A stretch of DNA of 33,244 bases from Coriobacteriia bacterium (GTDB lineage: Bacteria; Actinomycetota; Coriobacteriia; Anaerosomatales; PALSA-660): positions 1 through 33,244 of the forward strand of contig JAHEXP010000012.1 of assembly GCA_023252055.1 (NCBI GenBank), written 5' to 3'. Shown piece after piece: positions 1 through 8,548 of the stretch (position 1 is the stretch's first letter; every line of letters starts with the position of its first letter). The notes under the pieces are model-generated. The model was not told the DNA's origin. It searched no databases and saw only the letters and a program-made list of their open reading frames with translations. The position numbers were made by a program, and so were the translations under genes.

Positions 1-414
1 GACGCCGCCGTCGGCGAGCCTGTACAGCGCTGGGTAGACCTCGCGGCGCATCGCATCGCCGATCACTCCGACGAGCCCGACGCGCCCGGCGAACCGCTCC
101 GCGATCGCATCCAAGGTGTTGACCCCATAGAGCGGGACGCCCAGCCCTTGGGCGACTCCTTTCGCCGCCGAGACGCCGATGCGCACCCCGGTGAACGATC
201 CCGGCCCGCGTCCGACTGCCACGGCGCGGACATCGTCCATGCACAGGTCAGCGGTCTGCAGAAGCCGCATGATCGCCGGCACGAGGTGCGTCAGCGAGGC
301 GCGCGGCACATCGATGTTCGTCTCGCCGATGAGGTGCACGCCCTCCGGCCGCAGGAGCCCGAGACCGATCGCCACCTCTTCTGTGGAGGTGTCGAAGGCG
401 AGGTACAGCGTCAT
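1..414 (-). CDS. tsaB: tRNA threonylcarbamoyladenosine biosynthesis protein TsaB (partial, N-terminal 138 residues)
   Basis: Reading the minus strand from an ATG at 414 gives an open frame that runs off the window edge, so only the first 138 residues are present. It opens MTLYLAFDTSTEEVAIGL, the ASKHA-fold phosphate loop of the TsaB/TsaD family, and contains GRGPGSFTGVRIG at about residues 68-80, the diagnostic TsaB signature. TsaB is the scaffold partner of TsaD in making t6A37 on ANN-decoding tRNAs in the cytoplasm. The ATG overlaps the stop of tsaE in an ATGA tetranucleotide, implying translational coupling, and the two products work in the same TsaBDE complex. The C-terminal part lies outside the window. 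Confidence 0.93.
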   Translation of the reverse strand, partial: MTLYLAFDTSTEEVAIGLGLLRPEGVHLIGETNIDVPRASLTHLVPAIMRLLQTADLCMDDVRAVAVGRGPGSFTGVRIGVSAAKGVAQGLGVPLYGVNTLDAIAERFAGRVGLVGVIGDAMRREVYPALYRLADGGV

Positions 415-908
415 CGCGAACCGCCTTCGCTTGCCATGTTCCACGCCGATACCCACCGGTTCGCCAACTCCCGGGAGCGGGGCCCGGTGCCGCCCACGCT
501 CAGCAGGCGCTCGTCGCCGGCGCCCACCTCTAGAGAGATGTCGAGCCGATCGTCGGGCAGCTCTCCCGTGAACCGATCGGCCCACTCGATGACCGAGACC
601 CCGTCCGACTCCACTGTCTCGTAGAAGTCGATGTCCACGAGCTGGCCGGCCCGCTCCAGACGGTACAGATCGAAGTGGTACAGCGGGATCGGCGCCCGGT
701 GCACGAGCAGGATGTTGAACGTGGGGCTCGGTACATGGCCGCTGACACCGAGGCCTGACGCGATCCCCTGGGTCAGCGCCGTCTTGCCGGCACCCAGCCC
801 GCCGGAGAGTGCGATGACGTCGCCCGGGGCCGCGAGCGAACCCAGCAGGTCCCCGGCACGCGCGGTCTCGGCGGCGGAACCCGTGCGTATGGCGAGGTGC
901 GGCGTCAC
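411..908 (-). CDS. tsaE: tRNA threonylcarbamoyladenosine biosynthesis ATPase TsaE
   Basis: This 165-residue protein has the Walker A loop GGLGAGKT at residues 36-43, the SPTF motif near residue 61, HFDLYRL near 78 and EWADR near 109, the usual order in TsaE (YjeE family). TsaE binds the TsaB-TsaD dimer and its ATPase activity resets the complex during t6A37 tRNA modification. The length is normal for the family. The start codon overlaps the stop of the upstream uracil-DNA glycosylase by four bases (ATGA), and its own stop overlaps the start of tsaB, so the three genes form one coupled unit. Confidence 0.95.
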   Translation of the reverse strand: MTPHLAIRTGSAAETARAGDLLGSLAAPGDVIALSGGLGAGKTALTQGIASGLGVSGHVPSPTFNILLVHRAPIPLYHFDLYRLERAGQLVDIDFYETVESDGVSVIEWADRFTGELPDDRLDISLEVGAGDERLLSVGGTGPRSRELANRWVSAWNMASEGGSR

Positions 909-1492
909 TCGCCACGCTCCGCGCGGTCGAGCACGACGCGGATGCGGTGGAAGTCATCGAGCAAGACGCCGCGCTTGGACGAGTCGTAGAGCGCGGCCGC
1001 CGGGTGGAACACCGGCACGATGTTGCGGCCATCGCGGTGGTAGAGCTTCCCGCGCAGCGTGGTGATCGGCTCGGTCACCTGCAGGACGTAGTGGGCCGCG
1101 AACCGGCCGAGCGTCGCGATCACGTCGGGAGCGATCAGCTCGATCTGGCGCGCGAGGAACGGCGCGCACGTCTGCAACTCGATCGGTTCGGGATCGCGGT
1201 TGCCCGGCGGACGGCACTTGACCATGTTCGCGATGTAGACCTGGGACCGGTGAAGGCCGATGGAATCGAGCAGTTCGTCGAGGAACTTGCCCGCCGCTCC
1301 AACGAACGGCTCGCCGGTGAGGTCCTCGTTCTTGCCGGGCGCCTCGCCGATGAACATGAGCCTGGCATGAGGGTCGCCGACCCCGAACACCAGCCGGTTG
1401 CGGGTCGCGGCCAGCGCGCATCGTTGGCAATCGCCGACGTGCTCGCGAAGCGCATCGAGCGACGAGCAGTCGCCCGGCCCGTCTACAGCCAC
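905..1492 (-). CDS. Uracil-DNA glycosylase, family 4 type (iron-sulfur)
   Basis: A 195-residue protein removing uracil from DNA as the first step of base excision repair. GEAPG at residues 49-53 is the water-activating motif of family 4 enzymes and HPAAAL at 163-168 is the second conserved motif. Cysteines 22, 25, 93 and 109 (CQRC, then VKCRPPGNR, then TCAPF) are placed as the four ligands of the 4Fe-4S cluster known in this family. The start is GTG at 1492, preceded by AGGAGG seven bases upstream; it overlaps the end of the nitroreductase gene by ten bases. The family 4 rather than family 5 assignment rests on the GEAPG motif and is fairly secure. Confidence 0.9.
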   Translation of the reverse strand: MAVDGPGDCSSLDALREHVGDCQRCALAATRNRLVFGVGDPHARLMFIGEAPGKNEDLTGEPFVGAAGKFLDELLDSIGLHRSQVYIANMVKCRPPGNRDPEPIELQTCAPFLARQIELIAPDVIATLGRFAAHYVLQVTEPITTLRGKLYHRDGRNIVPVFHPAAALYDSSKRGVLLDDFHRIRVVLDRAERGE

Positions 1493-1998
1493 GTGGTGAC
1501 CTCCTCGAGAGGACGCCGTGTCGGCTTGGCCGCCGCTTCGGCGGACTTCCCGATCGGGAGTACGGCGATCGGCGTGATCGGGCGCGCGACGCCCACCGCG
1601 TCGCGGACGGCGTCATCGTCGAAGGCGCCGATCCAGCACGATGCGAGGCCGCGGTCGACCGCCGCATGCAGGATGTTGACGACCGCCGCGGCGCTGTCCT
1701 GGATCGCATACAGCTCCTCACCGCGCGCACCGTAGCGCGCAGCGCAGGGCCGCGGGTCGACGCACACCACGATGACGACCGGGGCCGCCGTCGCCCACCT
1801 CTGGCCCATGGCCTGGGCGAGCCGTTCCCGCGCCTCGGGGCTGCGGACCACGACGAACCGCCACGGCTGGATATTGCCGGCCGTCGGAGCCGCGGTGCCC
1901 GCTTCCAGGAGCGCCGTCACATCCGCATCGGTCACCTCGACCTTGGTGTTGAAGTGACGCACGCTGCGCCTCTTGGCGATGACCTCGAGAAACTCCAT
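1483..1998 (-). CDS. Nitroreductase family protein (FMN-dependent oxidoreductase)
   Basis: A 171-residue flavoprotein-type protein. RRSVRHF at residues 10-16 matches the FMN-phosphate-binding N-terminus of the nitroreductase superfamily, followed by PTAGNIQPWRFVVV at about 38-51 and GLASCWIGAFDDD in the C-terminal third. The substrate cannot be inferred; the short length fits the small single-domain reductases of this superfamily. An open frame continues upstream to 2157, but the ATG at 1998 has GGAGGAG eight bases upstream and is where family homology begins, so the extension is rejected. It is the first gene of a unit with the glycosylase, tsaE and tsaB, although no functional link is evident. 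Confidence 0.87.
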   Translation of the reverse strand: MEFLEVIAKRRSVRHFNTKVEVTDADVTALLEAGTAAPTAGNIQPWRFVVVRSPEARERLAQAMGQRWATAAPVVIVVCVDPRPCAARYGARGEELYAIQDSAAAVVNILHAAVDRGLASCWIGAFDDDAVRDAVGVARPITPIAVLPIGKSAEAAAKPTRRPLEEVTTWL

Positions 1999-2040
1999 CC
2001 GGACTCCTCCATGCGGTGTGCGGCGCGCGACCCTTGGGTG

Positions 2041-2072
2041 GGAGCGCGCCCAGATGCGGCCGCTCCATTCTA
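2041..2072 (-). promoter_or_regulatory. Candidate promoter -10 element and 5' leader hairpin for the nitroreductase-udg-tsaE-tsaB unit
   Basis: On the minus strand a TAGAAT hexamer lies at 2072-2067, one base from the TATAAT consensus. The transcript predicted to start a few bases downstream would open with a six-base-pair stem (GGAGCG at 2066-2061 with CGCTCC at 2046-2041). The nitroreductase ATG is about 60 bases further on. No convincing -35 box is seen 17 bases upstream, so this rests on the -10 element and on position in the divergent gap. Confidence 0.35.
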
Positions 2073-2156
2073 GATGATGTCCGCCCTCTTCCTGTGGAAG
2101 CAGGAATCGGGGCGCGTCCGTCGAACTCACATGAGCGAGGAAGGGAGTCATATCCA

Positions 2157-2504
2157 ATGGGCATGAACAGCCAGCGTCCCGACGTCTCCGACGAAGAGAT
2201 CGGGATGCGCACGTTCCAGATCCGCAAGGCGCAGGCGGTCGAGCGCGCGAGCGAGCGTCTCCGCAAGGGACTCGGCTCAGAGTGGTCGAAGTTCACGGGA
2301 CCCGAGATCGAAGCCATCGGCTACGTCCTCGGCGAACTGTGGGCCTACATCGCGCACTCCGAGTGGGAGGACCTGAGGTTCTCGACGCTGTCCATCACGG
2401 ACGTGCGCCGGATACTCAACTTCGCCCGCGAGCTCGTGAATCACAAGCGCAACAGCGTCGACGTGCTCCGGGACGTGCATACGCTGATCGTCGAAAAGGG
2501 CTAG
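2157..2504 (+). CDS. Small protein of unknown function (115 aa)
   Basis: This is the only convincing plus-strand gene. It starts at an ATG (2157) with GGAAGGGAG about ten bases upstream; an ATG at 2163 is an alternative. The protein opens MGMNSQRPDVSDEEIGMR and is rich in charged residues and probably all helical. It has no signal peptide, membrane segment, cysteine or recognisable catalytic motif. Its C-terminal half has several tryptophans and aromatics in the stretch from LGELWAYIAHSEWEDL. It diverges from the nitroreductase gene and converges with the V-ATPase operon, and a perfect palindrome follows its stop. That stop, ribosome-binding site and terminator context support a real gene. 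I do not recognise the family and assign no function. Confidence 0.72.
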   Translation: MGMNSQRPDVSDEEIGMRTFQIRKAQAVERASERLRKGLGSEWSKFTGPEIEAIGYVLGELWAYIAHSEWEDLRFSTLSITDVRRILNFARELVNHKRNSVDVLRDVHTLIVEKG

Positions 2505-2530
2505 AAGCCCGCACCACACGCACGAACACG

Positions 2531-2560
2531 GAAGCGGCCGGGAGATCTCCCGGCCGCTTC
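2531..2560 (+). terminator. Perfect 30-bp palindrome, likely terminator of the unknown plus-strand gene
   Basis: GAAGCGGCCGGGAGA is followed directly by its reverse complement, beginning 26 bases after the stop of the plus-strand gene. The T-rich tract after it is short (TTCC), so it is not a textbook intrinsic terminator, but a 15-base-pair GC-rich stem here is best explained as one. It could also stop readthrough from the opposite direction. Confidence 0.7.
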
Positions 2561-2612
2561 TTCCATACCTGCGTCGCTTCGGCGACAGCGCCGGCGCACC
2601 CCTGATGTGCGA

Positions 2613-2650
2613 GAGGCGGTCCGATCCCCCCCGGGACAACGGACCGCCTC
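2613..2650 (-). terminator. Stem-loop downstream of the V-ATPase operon, likely terminator
   Basis: GAGGCGGTCCG at 2613-2623 pairs with CGGACCGCCTC at 2640-2650, an 11-base-pair stem with a 16-base loop, 32 bases after the stop of the last V-ATPase gene. No T tract follows on the minus strand. A smaller hairpin, GTCGC-TTCG-GCGAC at 2573-2586, lies between this stem and the 2531-2560 palindrome, so the convergent gap holds three hairpins in a row. Confidence 0.6.
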
Positions 2651-2682
2651 CAACGTGTGCCCGAACGCTGCCGGGATGCCCC

Positions 2683-3333
2683 CTACGCGAATGCCTGGGC
2701 GGCCTTCTTGCGCTCGATCTTCTTCTTGACCTTCTTGAGCCGGAACAGGTCCTCGCGTGCACGCTCGTCGAGCGTCTGGCGGATGTAGGCGACCTGTTCT
2801 TTGAGCCCCGGTACGGTGATCTGCTCGAGCGCGTTCACCCGGCGGTTCGTCTTCTGGATCTCCTCGCCGAGGCGCTTCAGGCGCGTCTCGATGTCGGCGT
2901 ACTCGATGATGACGTCGAGGATCTTTTCGAAGCGGTCCGCGGACTCGTCGATGCGGCTGGAAACGCCGGTGATCGAGTAGCCACGTGTGAACGAACTGCG
3001 AACCGGGCTGCGGCCCTTAGTGACGACAGGCACCGACACACCCATGATCTTCGTACCGGTCATGTCGATCGTGACCTCGCCCTTGGTCGCCATGGCGACC
3101 GAGCGGACCGAGACGTTGCCGTCGACCGACTTCGCGACCGCGAGAGAGTACTGCGCGTCGGAAACCGCCTTCTGCAGCGATCCGGACAGGCGCAGCGTCT
3201 CATCCATGACGGACATGAACTCGATGAGCAGGGCGTCGCGCTTCTGCTTGAGCAGATCCATGCCCTGGACGGCGAGCCCGATCTGGGCCCGCCTTTCAAG
3301 GAGTTCTGACCGAGTTGGCCGGACCTCTTCCAC
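2683..3333 (-). CDS. ntpD: V/A-type ATP synthase subunit D
   Basis: A 216-residue protein forming the central rotor stalk that turns inside the A3B3 head. It opens EEVRPTRSELLERRAQ, the PTR-x-ELL start of the V/A D subunit, and has long N- and C-terminal helices suited to a coiled coil, ending in the lysine-rich stretch FRLKKVKKKIERKK. The start is GTG at 3333, two bases after the stop of subunit B, with only a weak ribosome-binding site; coupling to B is likely. It is the last gene of the operon and is followed by a stem-loop. Confidence 0.95.
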   Translation of the reverse strand: MEEVRPTRSELLERRAQIGLAVQGMDLLKQKRDALLIEFMSVMDETLRLSGSLQKAVSDAQYSLAVAKSVDGNVSVRSVAMATKGEVTIDMTGTKIMGVSVPVVTKGRSPVRSSFTRGYSITGVSSRIDESADRFEKILDVIIEYADIETRLKRLGEEIQKTNRRVNALEQITVPGLKEQVAYIRQTLDERAREDLFRLKKVKKKIERKKAAQAFA

Positions 3334-3335
3334 GG

Positions 3336-4763
3336 CTAGATGTCCCCACCCTTCGCGTCTCCAGCGTTCGGGTGGTACTTCGGGATGAACTCGCGCACGC
3401 GCTTCAGCTCACCCATCGGCAGACCTGCGAGCAGCTCCCACGCAACGGTCAGCGTGCCCTCGATCGAGCGGCCTTCCTGGCCCTGACCGATGATCGTCTT
3501 CTCGAAGTCGTCGGCGAAACGCAGGTACCGGCGGTCCGTGTCGGAGAGCGCTTCCTCGCCGACGATGGCGACGAGACGGCGGAGGTCGCGGCCCTGGGCG
3601 TACGCAGCGTAGAGCTGGTTCGCCACGGCGCGGTGGTCCTCACGCGTCTTGCCCTCGCCGATACCGAGGTTCATCAGGCGGCTCAGGCACGGCAGCACGT
3701 CGATCGGCGGGTAAACGCCGCGGCGGTGCAGCTGGCGCGAGAGCACGATCTGACCCTCGGTGATGTAGCCGGTAAGGTCGGGGATCGGGTGCGTGATGTC
3801 GTCGTCGGGCATCGTCAGGATCGGGAGCTGCGTGACCGAGCCCTTGTTGCCTTTGATGCGGCCGGCGCGCTCGTAGATCATGGAGAGGTCGGTGTACATG
3901 TAGCCCGGGTAGCCACGGCGTCCCGGCACCTCTTCGCGTGCGGTCGAGACCTCGCGGAGCGCCTCGCAGTAGTTCGTCATGTCCGAAAGGACGACGAGGA
4001 CCTGCATGCCCTTTTCGAACGCCAGGTACTCGGCGACGGTGAGGGCGACCTTCGGGGTGAGCAGACGCTCGACCGTCGGGTCGTCGGCGAGGTTCATGAA
4101 GAACACGACGCGCTCGAGCGCTCCGGTGTCCTCGAACTGCTGCATGAAGAACGCGGCCTCGCGGTGGGTGATGCCCATCGCGCCGAACACGATCGCGAAC
4201 TCTTCCCCGCTGCCGACGCGCGCCTGGCGGATGATCTGCGCGGCGAGGTCGTTTGCGGGAAGGCCGGAACCCGAGAAGATCGGGAGCTTCTGGCCACGGA
4301 CGAGCGTGTTGAGGCCGTCGATCGCGGAAACGCCGGTCTCGATGAAGTCGGCCGGCTGCTCGCGGCGGTACGGGTTGATCGGTGAACCGGTGATGTCGAG
4401 GCGCTTCTCAGGGATGACCGGGGCGCCACCGTCGATCGGCTTGCCGGTGCCGTTGAGCACGCGGCCCAGCAGCTCGGGCGCGACCTCGACCTTGGCGACC
4501 TCTTCGAGGAAGCGAACGGTCGTCTTGTCGACGTCGATGCCGCGGGTGCCTTCGAAGACCTGGATGACGGCGATGTCGCCGGAGATCTCCAGGACCTGAC
4601 CGGTGCGGATGCTGTCGTCCGGCATCGAGATGGAGACCATCTCGTTGTATGCCACGTTGTGCACGTTGTGCACGAAGATCAGAGGTCCCGTGACGTACTC
4701 GAGGGTCCGGTAGTCGGTCGACAGGAGGGAGCGACTCGAGGTCTCTTCAGCGGTCGGCGTCAT
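3336..4763 (-). CDS. ntpB: V/A-type ATP synthase subunit B (non-catalytic)
   Basis: This 475-residue protein alternates with subunit A in the hexameric head. The P-loop position reads [17 protein letters not shown] at about residues 161-177, the degenerate form typical of B subunits, which do not hydrolyse [14 protein letters not shown] near residue 103, [17 protein letters not shown] and [13 protein letters not shown] are further family blocks. Length is normal for the family. The ATG at 4763 directly abuts the stop codon of subunit A with no spacer, so translation is probably coupled and A:B stoichiometry kept equal. Confidence 0.97.
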   Translation of the reverse strand: MTPTAEETSSRSLLSTDYRTLEYVTGPLIFVHNVHNVAYNEMVSISMPDDSIRTGQVLEISGDIAVIQVFEGTRGIDVDKTTVRFLEEVAKVEVAPELLGRVLNGTGKPIDGGAPVIPEKRLDITGSPINPYRREQPADFIETGVSAIDGLNTLVRGQKLPIFSGSGLPANDLAAQIIRQARVGSGEEFAIVFGAMGITHREAAFFMQQFEDTGALERVVFFMNLADDPTVERLLTPKVALTVAEYLAFEKGMQVLVVLSDMTNYCEALREVSTAREEVPGRRGYPGYMYTDLSMIYERAGRIKGNKGSVTQLPILTMPDDDITHPIPDLTGYITEGQIVLSRQLHRRGVYPPIDVLPCLSRLMNLGIGEGKTREDHRAVANQLYAAYAQGRDLRRLVAIVGEEALSDTDRRYLRFADDFEKTIIGQGQEGRSIEGTLTVAWELLAGLPMGELKRVREFIPKYHPNAGDAKGGDI

Positions 4764-6518
4764 CTAGAGCACCTCGATTCCGGCGATGTCTTCGGCGAGC
4801 GTGGTGGTGTAGGTCTTCATCTCTTCGATCGCCTCTTCGTGCGGGGTGGTCTTGAATCCGGCGATCTTGTCGCGGATCGGGAGCTCGAGGATCTGGCGGA
4901 GCGAGACGCCCCGGTTCAGGGCCGCAACGGACGCATCCGAGAACGCGAGGATGACCTTGAGGATCCAATACGCCTTCAGCGGCGGGCAGTACGCGTCGAC
5001 CTCGTCGAACGCGAACTGCTGCAGGAAGTCCTCGCGCAGCATGCGCGCGACCTCCAGGATGATCTTCTCGGACTCAGGAAGGGCGTCCGGTCCGACCAAC
5101 TGCACGATCTCCTGGAGCTCCGTCTCCTTCTGCAGGATGAACATCGCGCGATCGCGATAGGACACCCAGTCGCCAGCGACGTTGCTCTCGTACCAGCCGC
5201 GCACCTGGCCGAGGAACAGCGTGTAGCTCTTGGTCCAGCTGATGGCCGGGAAGTGACGGCGGTGGGCCAGCGAAGTGTCGAGCGCCCAGAACGCACCGGT
5301 GACGCGCAGGGAGTTCTGCGTCATCGGCTCGGACATGTCGCCGCCTGCCGGCGAGACAGCGCCGACCATCGTGACCGAGCCCACGCGGTCTTCGCCGCTG
5401 CCGAGCGTCTTGACACGGCCGGACCGCTCGTAGAACGAAGCGAGACGGGTCGCGAGGTAGGCAGGGTAGCCTTCCTCACCCGGCATCTCCTCGAGTCGAC
5501 CGGAGACCTCACGGAGCGCCTCGCCCCAACGGGACGTGGAGTCCGCCATCATGGCGACGTCGTAGCCCATGTCGCGGTAGTACTCGGCCAGCGTCGCGCC
5601 GACGTAGATGGACGCCTCACGTGCGGCGACCGGCATGTTCGAGGTGTTGGCGACGAGAACCGTACGGTCCATCAGCGGAGCGCCGGTGCGCGGGTCGTCG
5701 AGTTCCGGGAACTCGGTGAGCACCTCGGTCATCTCGTTGCCGCGCTCGCCGCAGCCGATGTAGACGATGATGTCGACGTCGGCCCACTTGGCGAGCGACT
5801 GCTGCGTGACCGTCTTCCCCGTGCCGAAACCGCCCGGGATGATGGCGTTGCCGCCGAGGGCGATCGGGAAGAACGTGTCGAGGATCCGCATGCCCGTGGT
5901 GAACGGGGTCGTCGGATCCAGCTTGCGCACGTACGGACGGCCCTCACGGACCGGCCAGCGCTGCGTCATCGTGAACTCGGTGCCGTCTTCCAGCCGGGCA
6001 ACGACGGTATCGACGTTGTAGTCGCCCGAAGGGATGACCCACGCGAGTTTGCCGGACCTCTTGGGCGGGACCATGACCTTGTGGACGATGGTCTTGCCTT
6101 CCTGGACCGTGCCCAGCACGTCGCCCTGGACCAGATCGGCGCCGACCTCAGCCACGGTCACGAACGGCCACAGCTTGGTACGGTCGAGCGCGGAGGCCAC
6201 CGTACCGCGCAGAATGAAGTCGCCACTCTGCTCTGCGATGACCGGCAGCGGGCGCTGCACGCCGTCGTAGATCGACGACAGAAGACCCGGGCCGAGCTCG
6301 ACGGTCAGCGGCGCCTCGGTCGACTCGACCGGGTGCCCGACCATGAGCCCCGAGGTGTCCTCGTAGACCTGGATCGTCGCGTGGTCAGCCTCGAGCCGGA
6401 TGACCTCACCCATGAGCCCCTGCGCGCCTACGCGAACGACGTCGTACATCTTGGCGCCGGTCATGCCGGCGGCCACGACGACGGGGCCGGTGATCTTGGA
6501 GATGCTTCCTGCGATCAT
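4764..6518 (-). CDS. ntpA: V/A-type ATP synthase catalytic subunit A
   Basis: A 584-residue catalytic subunit. It begins [13 protein letters not shown], has the Walker A loop GGFGTGKT at residues 229-236, [11 protein letters not shown] at about 253-263 with the conserved glutamate, and [19 protein letters not shown] downstream. The region at about 110-200 is the insertion specific to V/A-type A subunits and absent from F-type beta. It couples ATP synthesis or hydrolysis to ion movement on the inner face of the membrane. Start and stop codons abut those of subunits F and B without spacers. An intact P-loop and normal length indicate a functional enzyme. Confidence 0.98.
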   Translation of the reverse strand: MIAGSISKITGPVVVAAGMTGAKMYDVVRVGAQGLMGEVIRLEADHATIQVYEDTSGLMVGHPVESTEAPLTVELGPGLLSSIYDGVQRPLPVIAEQSGDFILRGTVASALDRTKLWPFVTVAEVGADLVQGDVLGTVQEGKTIVHKVMVPPKRSGKLAWVIPSGDYNVDTVVARLEDGTEFTMTQRWPVREGRPYVRKLDPTTPFTTGMRILDTFFPIALGGNAIIPGGFGTGKTVTQQSLAKWADVDIIVYIGCGERGNEMTEVLTEFPELDDPRTGAPLMDRTVLVANTSNMPVAAREASIYVGATLAEYYRDMGYDVAMMADSTSRWGEALREVSGRLEEMPGEEGYPAYLATRLASFYERSGRVKTLGSGEDRVGSVTMVGAVSPAGGDMSEPMTQNSLRVTGAFWALDTSLAHRRHFPAISWTKSYTLFLGQVRGWYESNVAGDWVSYRDRAMFILQKETELQEIVQLVGPDALPESEKIILEVARMLREDFLQQFAFDEVDAYCPPLKAYWILKVILAFSDASVAALNRGVSLRQILELPIRDKIAGFKTTPHEEAIEEMKTYTTTLAEDIAGIEVL

Positions 6519-6851
6519 CTATCCTCGCCTCAGTGTTATGTCGAATCCGATTGCCCGACGGATCAGGCGTGACAAGTAAGCCCTGTGGTCCTCGCCGATG
6601 CTCAGCGTTTCCTTGATCGGCAGGGAGACCACGATCGGGCGGTAGATCGAGTCGATCTTGCGCTGCAGACGCTCGTCCACTGCGGTCATCAAGGCCTCGT
6701 TCACGGCGATGATGCCGCTCGTGTCGTCGTCGACGAGCGCGGACAGCGAACGGCGCGCCTCTTCCGGCGACTCCGCCACGACCACGTCGCACCCGGACAG
6801 GCGAAAGCCGTCCGCGTGCTCCGGGTCGGTCAGGACGACGAGCTTATACAA
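6519..6851 (-). CDS. ntpF: V/A-type ATP synthase subunit F
   Basis: A 110-residue central-stalk subunit that binds D and modulates ATPase activity. The start is decided by family length and homology: a TTG at 6851 gives (M)YKLVVLTDPEHADGFRLSG, aligning with the usual MYKIAVIGD-type start, and is preceded by GGAAGGA about eight bases upstream. The TTG lies inside the last codons of subunit C (eight-base overlap). A longer open frame upstream to 6998 reads through subunit C in another frame and has no family similarity. SGIIAVNEAL and the C-terminal PIVVSLPIKE block fit the family. Confidence 0.9.
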   Translation of the reverse strand: MYKLVVLTDPEHADGFRLSGCDVVVAESPEEARRSLSALVDDDTSGIIAVNEALMTAVDERLQRKIDSIYRPIVVSLPIKETLSIGEDHRAYLSRLIRRAIGFDITLRRG

Positions 6852-7932
6852 GGATGAGTTCCTTCCGCATGCGGTCTGCGGGCATGCCGACAGACGTGCC
6901 CTTGACGATGATCCGCAGGTTCGTGATCTCGTTCTGCTTCGCCCACAGGTAACCGATCGTGATCCCGACGCCCAGAGGATCGCCGCGCCCGGCATCAAGC
7001 GCCTTGCGCATCACGAAGTCCTCCAACGCTCGTTCGAACACCGACAGCGAGCCTTCGTCGACGTATGTGGCGATGACCGCCTCGAGCTGCCGTGCGTACG
7101 GCGTGTTCTTGAGGCCGTCGAGCACTTCGTCAACATCCGACATCGCTGCGAGCGTACTGAACAGCGCCTCGTCCACATGGGCCCCGCCCGGCAGGAAGAA
7201 GCTCTTCGGATCGATGTCGCCGATGTCGCTCTTGAGCAACCGGAACACCGTCAGAAGGTTCACCGAGTCGGCCTGAAGGCCCAGGATCCGGCGCGCGAGT
7301 ACCGTGTTCGAGCGGCGGCCGGTCAGACGCGACGCGGCCCAGCTGAAGTAGTACCGGTCGAGCGCGAGTTCCAGAGTCGCCAGGTTGCCGCCCTCGCCGT
7401 ATGCGGCGAGGTTCTCCCGCAGAGGGACGGCGTAGGGAGACTCCCACGTGACGAGCGTGTCGACAACTGCGCGGATGTCCTCCAGGCCGACCAGGACGTG
7501 AAGGTCGGTGGGGGTCAGGGCGCCGACGGCGTACAGGCCGTCTTCGATCTCCTCGGGCTTCAAATGCATGTGCTTGCCGCGGATGATCGACTTGACGTTG
7601 AACATGTCCCAGCGGCCGAGCAGCGTACCCACCAGTGTGTGCGCCTCCGCGTTCAGGAAGCCCATCACCTTCTGGAAGTTCTCGACCATGTTCGCTCGCA
7701 GGGCCTCGTCCATCGCGGCCGGAGTGCGGCCATGGATGATCGCGGTCTCGATGTCGGGACCGTACCCCGTCTGGATGAGCATTCCGATGATCTTACTGAT
7801 ATCGGTGTGGCACATGAGCTCGTCGAAGTAGTGCGCGGTCAGCAGCCGTGAGCGCATCCCGCGCACGCGCGCGTTGCCGTAGCCGTAGTCACGGCCCGGC
7901 GTCGGTGCTTTCGTGGCCACCTGTGCACTCAT
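6844..7932 (-). CDS. ntpC: V/A-type ATP synthase subunit C
   Basis: A 362-residue member of the AC39/Vma6 family, the funnel-shaped connector between the central stalk and the membrane c-ring. Supporting features are GYGNARVRGMRSRLL at about residues 16-30, the block LRANMVENFQKVMGFLNAE, the segment DMFNVKSIIRGKHM, and the C-terminal GITIGYLWAKQNEITNLRII, a characteristic family ending. Length is normal. Its ATG overlaps the stop of subunit E by four bases (ATGA) and its end overlaps the start of subunit F. Confidence 0.94.
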   Translation of the reverse strand: MSAQVATKAPTPGRDYGYGNARVRGMRSRLLTAHYFDELMCHTDISKIIGMLIQTGYGPDIETAIIHGRTPAAMDEALRANMVENFQKVMGFLNAEAHTLVGTLLGRWDMFNVKSIIRGKHMHLKPEEIEDGLYAVGALTPTDLHVLVGLEDIRAVVDTLVTWESPYAVPLRENLAAYGEGGNLATLELALDRYYFSWAASRLTGRRSNTVLARRILGLQADSVNLLTVFRLLKSDIGDIDPKSFFLPGGAHVDEALFSTLAAMSDVDEVLDGLKNTPYARQLEAVIATYVDEGSLSVFERALEDFVMRKALDAGRGDPLGVGITIGYLWAKQNEITNLRIIVKGTSVGMPADRMRKELILV

Positions 7933-8507
7933 GCGGACAGGACCTCCGCGATCTCGGACTGGCCCAGCGTCTTGAACTTCGCCAGACGGTCCTCGAGCGT
8001 GTTGCGCCGCAGCATGCTACCGCCGTCGGCGACGACGGTGAGACCGCCGCGCGTCGAGCCGGTCGCATCCACACTGGCGCTGAGACCCGACGACTTCACG
8101 AAGTCCTCAGCGAGCGACGCGTCGGCCGGATCGACCAACAGCACCAGCTCCCCATCGAGCCCGGCGACCGCTTCCTCAGCGAGCGCACGGAACAGCGCAG
8201 GGTAGCCGGCACCCGAACGGACGGACGCGAGCTTCGCGAGCGCCTCGTCGAACGCCTGCACGATGGCGCGCTCCTTGACACCTGCGACGGCACGACGGCC
8301 TTCGAGGCGCGCGGAGTTGACCGAGCGTGCCGACTTCAGCGTCGCATTGGCGCGAGCCGCCTCGACCCTGGTGTCGCGGATGAGCTTCGCCTGCTCCTCG
8401 GCGTCTTCCTTGATGCCGTGAGCCTGCTCGTGAGCCGCATCGACCGTCTCGCGGCTCTCCTGCTCGCCCTGCTCCTCAAGCGCTATGAAGATGTCTTCGA
8501 TTGCCAT
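7929..8507 (-). CDS. ntpE: V/A-type ATP synthase subunit E
   Basis: A 192-residue peripheral-stalk protein. The N-terminal half (about 1-100) is a charged, alanine- and glutamate-rich helix with no proline, as expected for the coiled coil formed with subunit G/H. The C-terminal half carries GGLTVVADGGSMLRRNTLEDRL, close to the conserved GG...D....N.TL..RL block of E subunits. The ATG at 8507 has AGGGGAG about seven bases upstream. It lies 41 bases after the c-subunit gene, the longest gap but one inside this operon. Confidence 0.92.
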   Translation of the reverse strand: MAIEDIFIALEEQGEQESRETVDAAHEQAHGIKEDAEEQAKLIRDTRVEAARANATLKSARSVNSARLEGRRAVAGVKERAIVQAFDEALAKLASVRSGAGYPALFRALAEEAVAGLDGELVLLVDPADASLAEDFVKSSGLSASVDATGSTRGGLTVVADGGSMLRRNTLEDRLAKFKTLGQSEIAEVLSA

Positions 8508-8548
8508 ACCGGACTCCCCTGCTTTCCTTGCGTCTTAATGGAGAGTCT

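Noticed and set aside
4659-6572. 637-codon plus-strand open frame opposite V-ATPase subunit A
   Set aside because: Shadow frame; subunit A on the minus strand has all conserved motifs.
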